A DNA stretch of 64,000 nucleotides. It comes from Pseudomonas furukawaii. GTDB lineage: Bacteria > Pseudomonadota > Gammaproteobacteria > Pseudomonadales > Pseudomonadaceae. Shown here one piece after another: positions 43,016 to 52,113 of the stretch. The notes under the pieces are model-generated. The model ran no database searches. It was given only the letters and a program-made list of their open reading frames with translations, and was not told the origin of the DNA. Location: contig NZ_AP014862.1 in the NCBI RefSeq assembly GCF_002355475.1, positions 3,162,001-3,226,000 of the forward strand, written 5' to 3'. The position numbers were made by a program, and so were the translations under genes. Position 1 is the stretch's first letter. Every line of letters begins with the position of its first letter.

Positions 43016-46000
43016 ATGATTGCCCGACTCGCTTCCCCGGCGGCGCTCACAAGGCGCTACCGCGACTTCCTGGCGTCGCTCGTGGACCAGGGGTTCCAGG
43101 GGGAAATCACCCCCGACCATGGCACCCGCACCGTCCTGGCGACCGACAACTCGATCTACCAGCGCCTGCCACAAGCGGCGCTGTTCCCCCGGCACCGGGA
43201 GGACGTCCGGCTGCTGACCGGCCTGGCCGGACGCCCGGAATGGCGCGACATCGTCCTCACGCCACGGGGCGGTGGCACCGGCACCAACGGCCAGTCCCTC
43301 ACCCAGGGGCTGGTGGTGGACCTGTCGCGGCACATGAACCGCATCCTCGAAATCAACGTCGAGGAACGCTGGGTCCGGGTCGAGGCCGGCGTGGTCAAGG
43401 ACCAGCTCAACGCCGCGCTGAAACCCCATGGCCTGTTCTTCGCCCCCGAGCTGTCCACCTCCAACCGCGCCACCCTGGGCGGCATGATCAACACCGATGC
43501 CAGCGGCCAGGGCAGTTGCACCTACGGCAAGACCCGCGACCACGTACTGGAGCTGGATACCCTGCTGCTGGGCGGCGAATGCCTGCACTCCTGCGCGCTC
43601 GCCCCGGAAACCCTGACGATGCGCCTGGCCGAGCCGGGCCGGATCGGTGAGGTGCACCGCACCCTGGCGCAGCTGGAGCGCGAACAGGGCGACCTGATCC
43701 GCCGGACCTTCCCGCCCCTCAACCGCTGCCTCACCGGTTACGACCTGGCGCACCTCCGCGACGAGCAGGGACGGCTCAACCTCAACAACATCCTCTGTGG
43801 CTCGGAAGGCTCCCTCGGCTTCGTGGTGGAGGCCCGCCTCAACGTGCTGCCGATTCCCCGCCACTCGGTGCTGGTGAACGTCTCCTACGCCAGCTTCATG
43901 GACGCCCTGCGGGATGCCCGCGCGCTGATGGCCCTGCATCCCCTGTCCATCGAAACCCTCGACTCCACGGTGCTTGGACTGGCCAGGCAGGACATCACCT
44001 GGCACCAGGTCGCGGACTACTTCCCCGAGACCCCGCAGGCCCCGACCCTCGGCATCAACCTGGTGGAATTCTCCGGGGACGATGCCGAGGCGCTCGACCA
44101 CCAGGTCGCCCGCTTCCTCGCCCACCTCGGCCAGGACCGCAGCGTGCTGCGACTCGGCCACACCGTGGCGCGGGGTGCGGGGGCGATCAAGCAGGTCTAC
44201 GCCATGCGCAAGCGCGCCGTCGGCCTGCTGGGCAACGCCCAGGGCGAGGCACGCCCGCAGCCTTTCGTCGAAGACACCGCCGTCCCCCCGGAGCACCTGG
44301 CGGACTTCATCGCGGAATTCCGTGCCCTGCTGGACAGCCACCAACTGCGCTACGGCATGTTCGGCCACGTGGATGCCGGCGTGCTGCACGTGCGCCCCGC
44401 ACTGGACATGAAGGACCCGGCCCAGGCCGCCCTGGTCCGGCCCATCACCGATGCGGTGGCCGCCCTCACCCACAAGTACGGCGGCCTGCTCTGGGGCGAA
44501 CACGGCAAGGGATTGCGCTCGGAATACGCGCCCCGGTTCTTCGGCCCGCTCTATCCCGCGCTGCAGGCGGTCAAGGCGGCCTTCGACCCACACAACCAGC
44601 TCAACCCCGGCAAGATCGCCACCCCGGCGGGCGGCGACGCCGCACTCACCCCGCTGGACGGCGTGCCCCTGCGCGGCGAACTGGACCGGCAGATCGACGA
44701 GCGTGTCTGGCGCTCCTGGTCCAGCGCCGTTCACTGCAACGGCAACGGCGCCTGCTACAACTTCGACCCGGACGACGCCATGTGCCCCTCGTGGAAAGCC
44801 ACCCGTGACCGGACCCAGTCCCCCAAGGGCCGCGCCTCGCTGATCCGTGAGTGGCTGCGCCTGCAGGGGCTGGCCGGTGTGGATGTGCTGGCGGCGAGCC
44901 AACGCGCGCGCGCCGCCGGTATCGGCCAGTGGCTGGCCAAGGCCTGGCGTGGCCGGCGCCGGGACGACGACTTCAGCCACGAGGTCTTCGACGCCCTGTC
45001 CGGTTGCCTCGCCTGCAAGTCCTGCGCGGGGCAGTGCCCGATCAAGGTGAACGTCCCGGAGTTCCGCTCCCGTTTCCTCGAGCTCTACCACAGCCGCTAC
45101 CTGCGCCCGGCGAAGGACTACCTGATCGGCTCGCTGGAGTTCAGCATGCCCTGGCTCGCGCGGGTGCCCTGGTTCTACAACGGCGTGATGGGCCTGGGGC
45201 TCAGCCGCCAGTTCCTGGCCCGGTTCGCGGGGATGGTGGACAGCCCGCTCCTCAGCCGCTTCGACCTGGCACCGGTGCTGCGTCGCTGGCAGGTGGAGAC
45301 AGCCACGCCCGAACGCCTGGCAGACCTCGACGCCCCGTCGCGCGCCCGCAGCGTGATCCTGGTGCAGGACGCCTTCACCCGCTACTTCGAGACACCGCTG
45401 CTGGCCGATTTCATCGAGCTGCTTTCACGCCTGGGCTATCGCGTGCTGCTGGCGCCCTACCGGCCCAATGGCAAGCCATTGCAGGTCCTGGGCTTTCTCG
45501 GCGCCTTCGAGCGGGCCGCGCGGCGCAATGCCGCCCAGCTCAACGAACTGGCCGCCCAGGGGGTGAAACTGGTGGGACTGGATCCGGCCATGACCCTCGT
45601 TTACCGGCAGGAGTACCGCACCTCGCTGGGGGATGCCGCACCGGAGGTGCTGCTGCCCCAGGAATGGCTCGCTGAAGCCCTGGCCGATCACCCCGAAACG
45701 CCCCTCGCGGAGACACCCTGGTTCCTCCTCGGGCACTGCACGGAGCGCACCAACGCAGCGGGTGCCGCCAACCTCTGGCCAGCGGTGTTCCGCCGCCTGG
45801 GGCAACGGCTGGAACCCCTGGCCGCAGGCTGCTGCGGCATGTCCGGGACCTATGGCCACGAGGCGGTGAACCGCGCCACTTCGGCGCGCATCTTCGACCT
45901 CTCCTGGCGAGGCATCCTGGAACGCCAGGGCGACCGGGTGCTCGCCAACGGCTACTCCTGCCGCAGCCAGGCCGAACGCCTCGCCGGCGTCGGCCTGCGC

Positions 46001-46234
46001 CATCCCGTCCAGGCCCTGCTGGCCAGCCTGCGCCAGGCGGATGGAGCGCCGCAGGGTGGATCGCGCTTCACCTATCCGCGCGGGAGCCTGGCGCGGAATC
46101 CACAGGTGGATGAAAACAGCGTCATCCACCCTACGAAGCCACTCCTGCCTATGCCAGGCGGACGGAGCGCCGTAGGGTGGATCGCGCTTCACCGATCCAC
46201 GCGGGTGCCTGGCACGGAACCCACAGGTGGATGA
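43016..46234 (+). CDS. ydiJ: D-2-hydroxyglutarate dehydrogenase, YdiJ-type FAD/Fe-S, with repeat-derived tail
   Basis: A 1072-residue flavo-iron-sulfur enzyme. The N-terminal FAD-binding part (PRGGGTGTNGQSLTQGLVVDLSRHMNRILE near residue 81) is followed by the FAD-linked oxidase C-domain, a ferredoxin-type CLACKSCAGQCPIKV motif near 665 and a CCG-type domain (GHCTER..., LAAGCCGMSGTYGHE). YdiJ converts D-2-hydroxyglutarate, the product of HglS, to 2-oxoglutarate. Normal homologues are about 1005-1020 residues. From roughly residue 1005 the sequence is encoded by the 121-bp intergenic repeat (with VDENSVIHP), so the native stop has been lost and about 65 residues added. Start ATG at 43016, four bases after the amaC stop. 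Confidence 0.88.
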   Translation: MIARLASPAALTRRYRDFLASLVDQGFQGEITPDHGTRTVLATDNSIYQRLPQAALFPRHREDVRLLTGLAGRPEWRDIVLTPRGGGTGTNGQSLTQGLVVDLSRHMNRILEINVEERWVRVEAGVVKDQLNAALKPHGLFFAPELSTSNRATLGGMINTDASGQGSCTYGKTRDHVLELDTLLLGGECLHSCALAPETLTMRLAEPGRIGEVHRTLAQLEREQGDLIRRTFPPLNRCLTGYDLAHLRDEQGRLNLNNILCGSEGSLGFVVEARLNVLPIPRHSVLVNVSYASFMDALRDARALMALHPLSIETLDSTVLGLARQDITWHQVADYFPETPQAPTLGINLVEFSGDDAEALDHQVARFLAHLGQDRSVLRLGHTVARGAGAIKQVYAMRKRAVGLLGNAQGEARPQPFVEDTAVPPEHLADFIAEFRALLDSHQLRYGMFGHVDAGVLHVRPALDMKDPAQAALVRPITDAVAALTHKYGGLLWGEHGKGLRSEYAPRFFGPLYPALQAVKAAFDPHNQLNPGKIATPAGGDAALTPLDGVPLRGELDRQIDERVWRSWSSAVHCNGNGACYNFDPDDAMCPSWKATRDRTQSPKGRASLIREWLRLQGLAGVDVLAASQRARAAGIGQWLAKAWRGRRRDDDFSHEVFDALSGCLACKSCAGQCPIKVNVPEFRSRFLELYHSRYLRPAKDYLIGSLEFSMPWLARVPWFYNGVMGLGLSRQFLARFAGMVDSPLLSRFDLAPVLRRWQVETATPERLADLDAPSRARSVILVQDAFTRYFETPLLADFIELLSRLGYRVLLAPYRPNGKPLQVLGFLGAFERAARRNAAQLNELAAQGVKLVGLDPAMTLVYRQEYRTSLGDAAPEVLLPQEWLAEALADHPETPLAETPWFLLGHCTERTNAAGAANLWPAVFRRLGQRLEPLAAGCCGMSGTYGHEAVNRATSARIFDLSWRGILERQGDRVLANGYSCRSQAERLAGVGLRHPVQALLASLRQADGAPQGGSRFTYPRGSLARNPQVDENSVIHPTKPLLPMPGGRSAVGWIALHRSTRVPGTEPTGG

Positions 46235-47265
46235 AAACAGCGTCATCCACCCTACGAAGCCACTCCTGCCTATGCCAGGCGGACGGAGCGCCCTAGGGTG
46301 GATCGCGCTTCACCGATCCACGCGGGAGCCTGGCGCGGAATCCGCAGGTGGATGAAAACAGCGTCATCCACCCTACGAAGCCACTCCTGCCTGCGTCAGG
46401 CTGACGGAGGGCCGTAGGGTGGATCGCGCTTCACCGATCCACGCGGGTGCCTTGCGCGGAACCCGCAGGTGGATGAAAACAGCGTCATCCACCCTACGAA
46501 GCCACTCCTGCCTGCGTCAGGCTAACGGAGGGCCGTAGGGTGGATCGCGCTTCACCGATCCACGCGGGTGCCTGGCACGGAACCCACAGGTGGATGAAAA
46601 CAGCGTCATCCACCCTACGAAGCCACTCCTGCCTGCGTCAGGCTAACGGAGGGCCGTAGGGTGGATCGCGCTTCACCGATCCACGCGGGTGCCTGGCGCG
46701 GACGCCACAGGTGGATGAAAGCAGCGTCATCCACCCTACGAAGCCACTCCTGCCTATGCCAGGCGGACGGAGCGCCGTAGGGTGGATCGCGCTTCACCGA
46801 TCCACGCGGGTGCCTGGCGCGGAACCCACAGGTGGATGAAAACAGCGTCATCCACCCTCGACGCTGATCCACCTTGCTGAAGCTCGCTCCTGCGAGGCAC
46901 ATCGCAGCCGTAGGGTGGATCGCGCTTCACCGATCCACGCGGGTGCCTGGCACGGAACCCACAGGTGGATGAGAACAGCGTCATCCACCCTACGAAGCCA
47001 CTCCTGCCTGCTTCAGGCTGACGGAGCGCCGTAGGGTGGATCGCGCTTCACCGATCCACGCGGGTGCCTGGCGCGGAACCCACAGGTGGATGAAAACAGC
47101 GTCATCCACCCTACGAAGCCACTCCTGCCTGCTTCAGGCTGACGGAGCGCCGTAGGGTGGATCGCGCTTCACCGATCCACGCGGGTGCCTGGCGCGGAAC
47201 CCACAGGTGGATGAAAGCAGCGTCATCCACCTTACGAAGCTGATCCACCTTGGTGGAGCTCGCTC
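46030..47265. repeat. ten-unit tandem array of a 121-bp repeat
   Basis: The landmark GGGTGGATCGCGCTTCA recurs at 46054, 46175, 46296, 46417, 46538, 46659, 46780, 46913, 47034 and 47155, a steady 121-bp period with one 133-bp interval. Each unit contains the inverted pair GTAGGGTGGAT / ATCCACCCTAC about 85 bp apart and so can form a long hairpin. The odd interval near 46861-46905 carries an AGCTCGCTCCTGCGAGGCA module that also marks the array end at 47255, suggesting fusion of two arrays. The first units code for the tail of YdiJ. Confidence 0.93.
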
Positions 47266-47387
47266 CTGCGAGGCAGATCGCAGGAGCCGGCTCGCCGGCG
47301 AATCCCCCGGGCCGGTTCCCTCGCCACGCCCTGCTTTCCCGAATAAAACAATGAAACCCACAGCCGGCGAGGCTCTTTCGCCCGGCT

Positions 47388-47406
47388 TCATTCCCCCGAG
47401 GAATGA
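47388..47406. promoter_or_regulatory. TCATTCC-N5-GGAATGA operator, copy 2
   Basis: The same perfect 7+5+7 palindrome as at 40614, with spacer CCCGA, about 100 bp before the hglS start. It marks hglS as a member of the same LysR regulon although the repeat array separates it from ydiJ. Confidence 0.75.
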
Positions 47407-47505
47407 AGTACTGAAGAGATGTCGTTTGTCAGCCCCAGGACGCGGTCGCAGAATCCTCCCATGCCAATCGTGGCCCCATCGGTTCCGCCAGGAGATCGCC
47501 TCACC

Positions 47506-48903
47506 ATGACCGCACAGGGATTCACCCCCGCCGACGAGATCCGCAGCCGCTTCTCGCGCGCCATGTCCGAGATGTACAAGAACGAAGTACCGCTCTACGG
47601 GACCTTGCTGGACCTGGTGGCCGACACCAACCGGCGTGTGCTGGAGGAGCAGCCGGAACTGCGCCAGCGCCTGGAACGCAGCGGCGAGTTGGAACGCCTG
47701 TCGGTGGAGCGCCACGGTGCCATCCGTGTCGGCACCGCCGCCGAGCTGTCGATGATCCGTCGCCTCTTCGCGGTGATGGGCATGGAGCCCGTTGGCTACT
47801 ACGACCTCAGCCCCGCCGGCGTGCCGGTACATTCCACCGCCTTCCGCCCGGTGGGCGACGAAGCGCTGGCGAAGAACCCCTTCCGTGTCTTCACCTCACT
47901 GCTGCGCCTCGAACTGATCACCGATACCGCGCTGCGCCAGGAGGCCGCCGAGATCCTCGCCCGCCGCGATATCTTCACCCCCGGCTGCCGCGAGCTGATC
48001 GCCCGCCACGAAGCCCAGGGCGGGCTGGGCGAGGCCGATGCCGACGCCTTCGTCCGCGAAGCCCTGGAAACCTTCCGCTGGCACACCCAGGCCAGGGTCA
48101 GCGCCGAGCAGTACCAGCGCCTGCACGACCAGCACCGGCTGATCGCCGACGTGGTGGCCTTCAAGGGGCCGCACATCAACCACCTGACCCCGCGCACCCT
48201 GGACATCGACCTGATCCAGGCCGGCATGCCCGAACGCGGCATCACTCCCAAGGCCGTGGTGGAAGGTCCGCCGCGCCGCCGGTGCCCGATCCTGCTGCGC
48301 CAGACCAGCTTCAAGGCCCTGCAGGAAAAGGTCGCCTTCACCGGCGAGGACAGCGCACAAGGCAGCCACACCGCCCGTTTCGGCGAGATCGAACAGCGCG
48401 GCGCGGCCCTCACCCCCAAGGGCCGCGCCCTCTACGACGACCTGCTCAACGCCGCCCGCGACGCCCTCGGCGATTTCCCCTCCGAGCACAACGCCGCCCG
48501 TTACGACGCACTCATGGCGCAGCACTTCGAGGCCTTCCCGGATGACTACGCGAGCATGCGAGAGCAGGACCTCGCCTACTTCCGCTATTTCGTCACCGAC
48601 AAGGGACTGGCCGCCCGCAGCGACGAACTGCGTCCGCGCACCCTCGATGACCTGGTCCGAGCCGGCCATGTCGCCTACGAACCGCTGGTCTACGAGGATT
48701 TCCTGCCGGTCAGCGCCGCTGGCATCTTCCAGTCCAACCTCGGCGACAACGCCCAGTCGCGCTACGCCATCAGCTCCAGCCAGAGCGAGTTCCACGCCGC
48801 CCTGGGCGCCGAGGTGCGCGATGAACTGGCGCTCTACGCCCAGGCCCAGCGGCGCTCCATCCTCGCGTGCGCGGAAATCCTCCAGCTACCGCCCTTGGGC
48901 TGA
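47506..48903 (+). CDS. hglS: 2-oxoadipate dioxygenase/decarboxylase (DUF1338, HglS)
   Basis: A 465-residue VOC-fold iron enzyme that converts 2-oxoadipate and O2 to D-2-hydroxyglutarate and CO2. With the ATG at 47506 (behind CAGGAGATCGCC) the metal ligands reported for P. putida HglS fall on the same numbers: H70 (VERHGAIRVG), H226 (GPHINHLTPR) and E294 (ARFGEIEQRG). This supports both start and function. It is the penultimate step of the D-lysine/pipecolate route; AmaC supplies the substrate and YdiJ removes the product. Confidence 0.93.
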   Translation: MTAQGFTPADEIRSRFSRAMSEMYKNEVPLYGTLLDLVADTNRRVLEEQPELRQRLERSGELERLSVERHGAIRVGTAAELSMIRRLFAVMGMEPVGYYDLSPAGVPVHSTAFRPVGDEALAKNPFRVFTSLLRLELITDTALRQEAAEILARRDIFTPGCRELIARHEAQGGLGEADADAFVREALETFRWHTQARVSAEQYQRLHDQHRLIADVVAFKGPHINHLTPRTLDIDLIQAGMPERGITPKAVVEGPPRRRCPILLRQTSFKALQEKVAFTGEDSAQGSHTARFGEIEQRGAALTPKGRALYDDLLNAARDALGDFPSEHNAARYDALMAQHFEAFPDDYASMREQDLAYFRYFVTDKGLAARSDELRPRTLDDLVRAGHVAYEPLVYEDFLPVSAAGIFQSNLGDNAQSRYAISSSQSEFHAALGAEVRDELALYAQAQRRSILACAEILQLPPLG

Positions 48904-48929
48904 CCGCCGACAGGACGGCTCCTGATCCC

Positions 48930-48955
48930 CGTAGGGGCGAGCTTGCTCGCGAACG
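48930..48955. repeat. single REP element
   Basis: CGTAGGGGCGAGCTTGCTCGCGAAC behind hglS matches the local REP core. Confidence 0.7.
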
Positions 48956-48974
48956 CACCCGCACCGCGCGGGGA

Positions 48975-49011
48975 TCAGCCGGAGGTACGGGCAACGAAGC
49001 CGGCAATGTGC
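48975..49011 (-). pseudogene. 3' remnant of an alpha/beta-hydrolase gene
   Basis: On the minus strand this stretch encodes HIAGFVARTSG and a stop. It closely resembles the end of the intact hydrolase at 52941 (YIADFIARTSC and stop), with most bases identical. The adjoining GAACGCACCCGC after a REP core is also shared by both places. It looks like the tail of a lost paralogue or the scar of a recombination event. It is only 37 bp, so chance similarity is not fully excluded. Confidence 0.45.
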
Positions 49012-49018
49012 AAGGCGC

Positions 49019-49942
49019 TCAGAGGCCGACCGTCACTTCCCGCAGCGCCGCGCCTTCGCGCTGCAGGAAGATCGCCTGCAACCCCTGCTGCCGGGCCACA
49101 CGGCAGCCGCTCTCCACCCCCAACACCATCAGCGCCGTGGCCCAGGCATCGGCATACATGCAGCTGGTGGCCAGCACCGTGACTGAGGCCAGGCCGTTGT
49201 CCAACGGCGCACCGCGTCGGGGATCCATGGTGTGGGCATAGGTGCCTCCGGGGCCATCAAGCCAGTGCCGGTAGTCGCCGGAAGTGGCCACCGACACCTC
49301 CGCCAGCTCCAGCAGCCCGCGCGCTTCGCGCCGTCCGCGCAACGGTGCTTCCAGGGCCACCGCCCACTCCCGGCCATCGGTGCGGGCCAGCCCGGCGCGC
49401 ATCTCGCCGTCGATGCCCACCAGGTGGCACGGCAGGTCGAACGCCGCCAGGCAGCGGGCCAGTTCGTCGACGCCAAACCCCTTGGCGATGCCGTTCAGGT
49501 CCAGCGTCAGCGGCTGATGCTTGCGCGCCCGGCATCCCTCGGGATCCAGCTCAAGGGCCATGCAGGCCGAAGCCGGTGCACCCGGCTTGAACGCCTGGGC
49601 AGGTCCGGGACCGAACCCCCAGGCGCCCACCAACGCCCCCACGGCGATCTCGAAGGCACCGCCCGATTCGCGGGAAATGCGCAAGGCGCTGGCCAGCACC
49701 CACACCAGTTCCTCCGGCAGGCTTACCCAATCGTTCAGCGGCGCCGCGTTGAGGCGCATCAGGTCCGAGTCCGGGTTCCAGCTGGACATCTGCCGGTCCA
49801 CCCGGTCCACCGCCTGTTGCAGGGCGGCGCGCAACGGCTCCACCGCGAGGCCCGGCGGGCCCTCGAATACGGCGGTGAAACGGCTGCCCATGGTCGGCCC
49901 GCTGATCCGATAGCGCGCCAGAGTTGGCGTCTCAGTAGACAT
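49019..49942 (-). CDS. apbE: ApbE-type FAD:protein FMN transferase
   Basis: A 307-residue flavin transferase, which attaches FMN to Thr/Ser of exported redox proteins. Seen are SGPTMGSRF near residue 14, MSSWNPDSDLMRLN, the FAD/Mg site DLNGIAKGFGVDELA and the C-terminal SGDYRHWLDGPGGTYAHTMDPRRGAPLDNG. No clear signal peptide is present at the chosen start (49942), which overlaps the flavoreductase stop by 11 bases; export could need a different start. The probable client is the DUF2271 protein at the head of the operon, which has a DGLTGAS flavinylation motif. Confidence 0.9.
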   Translation of the reverse strand: MSTETPTLARYRISGPTMGSRFTAVFEGPPGLAVEPLRAALQQAVDRVDRQMSSWNPDSDLMRLNAAPLNDWVSLPEELVWVLASALRISRESGGAFEIAVGALVGAWGFGPGPAQAFKPGAPASACMALELDPEGCRARKHQPLTLDLNGIAKGFGVDELARCLAAFDLPCHLVGIDGEMRAGLARTDGREWAVALEAPLRGRREARGLLELAEVSVATSGDYRHWLDGPGGTYAHTMDPRRGAPLDNGLASVTVLATSCMYADAWATALMVLGVESGCRVARQQGLQAIFLQREGAALREVTVGL

Positions 49943-52097
49943 CTTCGCGGTACCTCCCCTGCTGGCGCAGTCCATCCAGATCCACCCCCAGCGAGGCAAG
50001 CACCGGCACCAGTGCGTTGCGCACGCCCTGAGCCATATCCCGCGAGCCGCACACCCGCACCTGGGCGCCCTGGGTCAGCAGCGCCCGCAACTCCTCGGCC
50101 TGCTCACGCAGTCGGTCCTGCACGTAGTGGCGCTCATGGCCCTGGGAGAACGCCAGGCTGAGGCGCTGCAGGCGACCATCGGTGAGGCACTGGCCCAGCT
50201 CCGACTCGTAGAGGAAATCCGACTCGGGACAGCGCCCACCCCAGAACAGGTGCATGGGTTGGCGCAAACGGTTGGTACGGATGAACCCCATCAGGGGCGC
50301 CAGGCCGGTGCCCGCACCGATCAGGATCACCGGCTGCAGGCCCACCACCGGGCGGAACTCGGGATGCGCCTGGAGGCTGCCCTCGATGCGCTCGCCCAGT
50401 GCCAGTTCATGCAGCCAGCCGGAGCAACGGCCCTGGGCATGACGCCGGACGCAGATTTCCAGGTAGCCATCCTCGGTGCTGCTGGCGATGGAGTAATAGC
50501 GCACCGCCTCACCCGGCCCCGGGCGCACCCCGAGCAGGTCGCCCGGCGCGAAGGTGGCGCCCTCGCAGGCGAAACGCAGCACGGCGGCTGGCGCGTCGCC
50601 TTCACGGCCATAGAGCTCGCGGCTCAGCAGGGTCAGGCCGTAGCGCGGCTCATCCGCCAATCCGGCCTTGAGGTCGAGGGCGAGTCCCAGGCGCTGACCC
50701 AGCCGCTGGGCCCACTGCTGGAGCTGCGCCGGGTCCTGGCGGTCGACGCTGGCCATCGGCAGCAGCGGCGTCAGCCCACGATTGCGCAGTTGCTGGTCGA
50801 CCTTCACGGCATAGCCGCAGTAACGGGGAAAGCGCGAATCACCGAAGCCCAGCACGGCGAACTCCAGGCCGCCGCCCAGTTCGCCGCGGGCCAGCCGGTC
50901 GAGGAACGAGCGCGCGGAATCCGGTGCTTCGCCATCGCCATGGGTTGCGGTGAGCACCAGCAGGCGACGGGCGTTCGGATAGTGCGAAGCCAGCTCGTTC
51001 ATCGGTGCGCAATGAACCTGGCAACCGGCGGCCACCAGTTGCGCCTGCAACTGGCGGGCGATAGCCCAGGTGCTGCCACCCTGGCTGCCCACGAGCACCA
51101 GCGTATCGGCCTCGTCGGCCGCAGCGCCGCGGCTTGCCGCACCACGCACCTGCCGACGCCGCCACCAGACCAGCAGGCCGCTGCCGGCAAGGAACAAGGT
51201 CGCGCCGGCAGCGGCGCCCAGCAGCAGCGTCCAGATCGGGCCGAATCCCCCTGTGTGCAGCCGGTAGGCCAGTTCGTAGAGGTTGCGTGCGCTGCCGTGG
51301 GGCTGGTAGCTCAGCCACTGGCCGGTGACGGCGTCCACGTAACCGTCGCCCTGGGCCAGGTGAAGCGTGTAGAAGCCGTCCCCCGGCATGGGGAGTTCCA
51401 GCTCCCGCAGTTGGTCAAGGGACAACCGGCGCAGGGCGTGCAACTGGCCGATCGGGGCGGCCGGCCCGACGCTAGACGATTCGGGATAGGCCGGCTCCTG
51501 GCCCTGGCCATCGGCGATCAGCCCCTGGCTGGCGGCCGACAGGTAGGCCCCGCTGAGGGCCAGCACCAGCAGCAGCGGCAGTCCCCAGCGGGCAACGCGG
51601 GTATGCCACTGGCCAGCGCCGCCCACCGGCGGCAAGGGGCTGAACAGCCGGCGCCAGCCACCCAGGCGGCGCGCCAGCAGGAACAGTCCGGAGAGCGACA
51701 GCAGCGCCAGCGCCAGCGCCCCGACGCCGGTCATCAGGCGTCCGCCGTCTCCCAGCAGCAGGTCGCGGTGCAGGGTGCGAATCCAGGCCATGGCCGGCGA
51801 CGGGACGTAGTCCCCCAGTACCAGCCCGGTGGCCGGGTCGACTCGCACCACGCCCTCGCCGTCCACGCCGCTGAAGCTCACCCGCAGCTCGCCGCTCGGA
51901 GACCGTTCAAGGCGCTCCGCACCCGGCACCTGGCGCACCACCTGCTCGGCCACCGCTGCCAGGTTCTGGCCGCTGGCCACCGGAGCTTGCAACTGGTCCA
52001 GCAGGGCACTGCCGGCAAGCAGCAGGCCGGAGCCGGCCGCCACCATCAGCAGCAGGCCGAAGACCAGGCTGAGATAGAGATGGACACGTTGTGACAT
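49932..52097 (-). CDS. PepSY-flavodoxin-FNR fused membrane reductase
   Basis: A 721-residue protein with three parts. Residues 1-345 are a PepSY-TM domain with four membrane segments and conserved His (RTLHRDLLLGDGGR near 105, RLHTGGFGPIW near 280). Residues about 355-490 are flavodoxin-like (LVLVGSQGGSTWAIARQLQ, LLVLTATHGDGEAPDSA). The rest is a ferredoxin-NADP+ reductase module (RYYSIASSTEDGYLEICV, VILIGAGTGLAPLMGFI). It should pass NADPH electrons through FMN/FAD across the inner membrane. With DUF2271 and ApbE it forms an extracytosolic flavin electron-transfer unit, a type often linked to iron reduction. Confidence 0.9.
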   Translation of the reverse strand: MSQRVHLYLSLVFGLLLMVAAGSGLLLAGSALLDQLQAPVASGQNLAAVAEQVVRQVPGAERLERSPSGELRVSFSGVDGEGVVRVDPATGLVLGDYVPSPAMAWIRTLHRDLLLGDGGRLMTGVGALALALLSLSGLFLLARRLGGWRRLFSPLPPVGGAGQWHTRVARWGLPLLLVLALSGAYLSAASQGLIADGQGQEPAYPESSSVGPAAPIGQLHALRRLSLDQLRELELPMPGDGFYTLHLAQGDGYVDAVTGQWLSYQPHGSARNLYELAYRLHTGGFGPIWTLLLGAAAGATLFLAGSGLLVWWRRRQVRGAASRGAAADEADTLVLVGSQGGSTWAIARQLQAQLVAAGCQVHCAPMNELASHYPNARRLLVLTATHGDGEAPDSARSFLDRLARGELGGGLEFAVLGFGDSRFPRYCGYAVKVDQQLRNRGLTPLLPMASVDRQDPAQLQQWAQRLGQRLGLALDLKAGLADEPRYGLTLLSRELYGREGDAPAAVLRFACEGATFAPGDLLGVRPGPGEAVRYYSIASSTEDGYLEICVRRHAQGRCSGWLHELALGERIEGSLQAHPEFRPVVGLQPVILIGAGTGLAPLMGFIRTNRLRQPMHLFWGGRCPESDFLYESELGQCLTDGRLQRLSLAFSQGHERHYVQDRLREQAEELRALLTQGAQVRVCGSRDMAQGVRNALVPVLASLGVDLDGLRQQGRYREDVY

Positions 52098-52113
52098 GAC
52101 TCGGCCCGCCCCG

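Noticed and set aside
40510-45091. Long minus-strand frames of 846 and 769 codons opposite amaC and ydiJ
   Set aside because: Low-complexity mirror frames; the plus-strand enzymes carry clear catalytic motifs and coupled starts.
46030-47265. CRISPR-like array
   Set aside because: The 121-bp units are almost identical throughout with no unique spacers of constant length, and there are no cas genes nearby.
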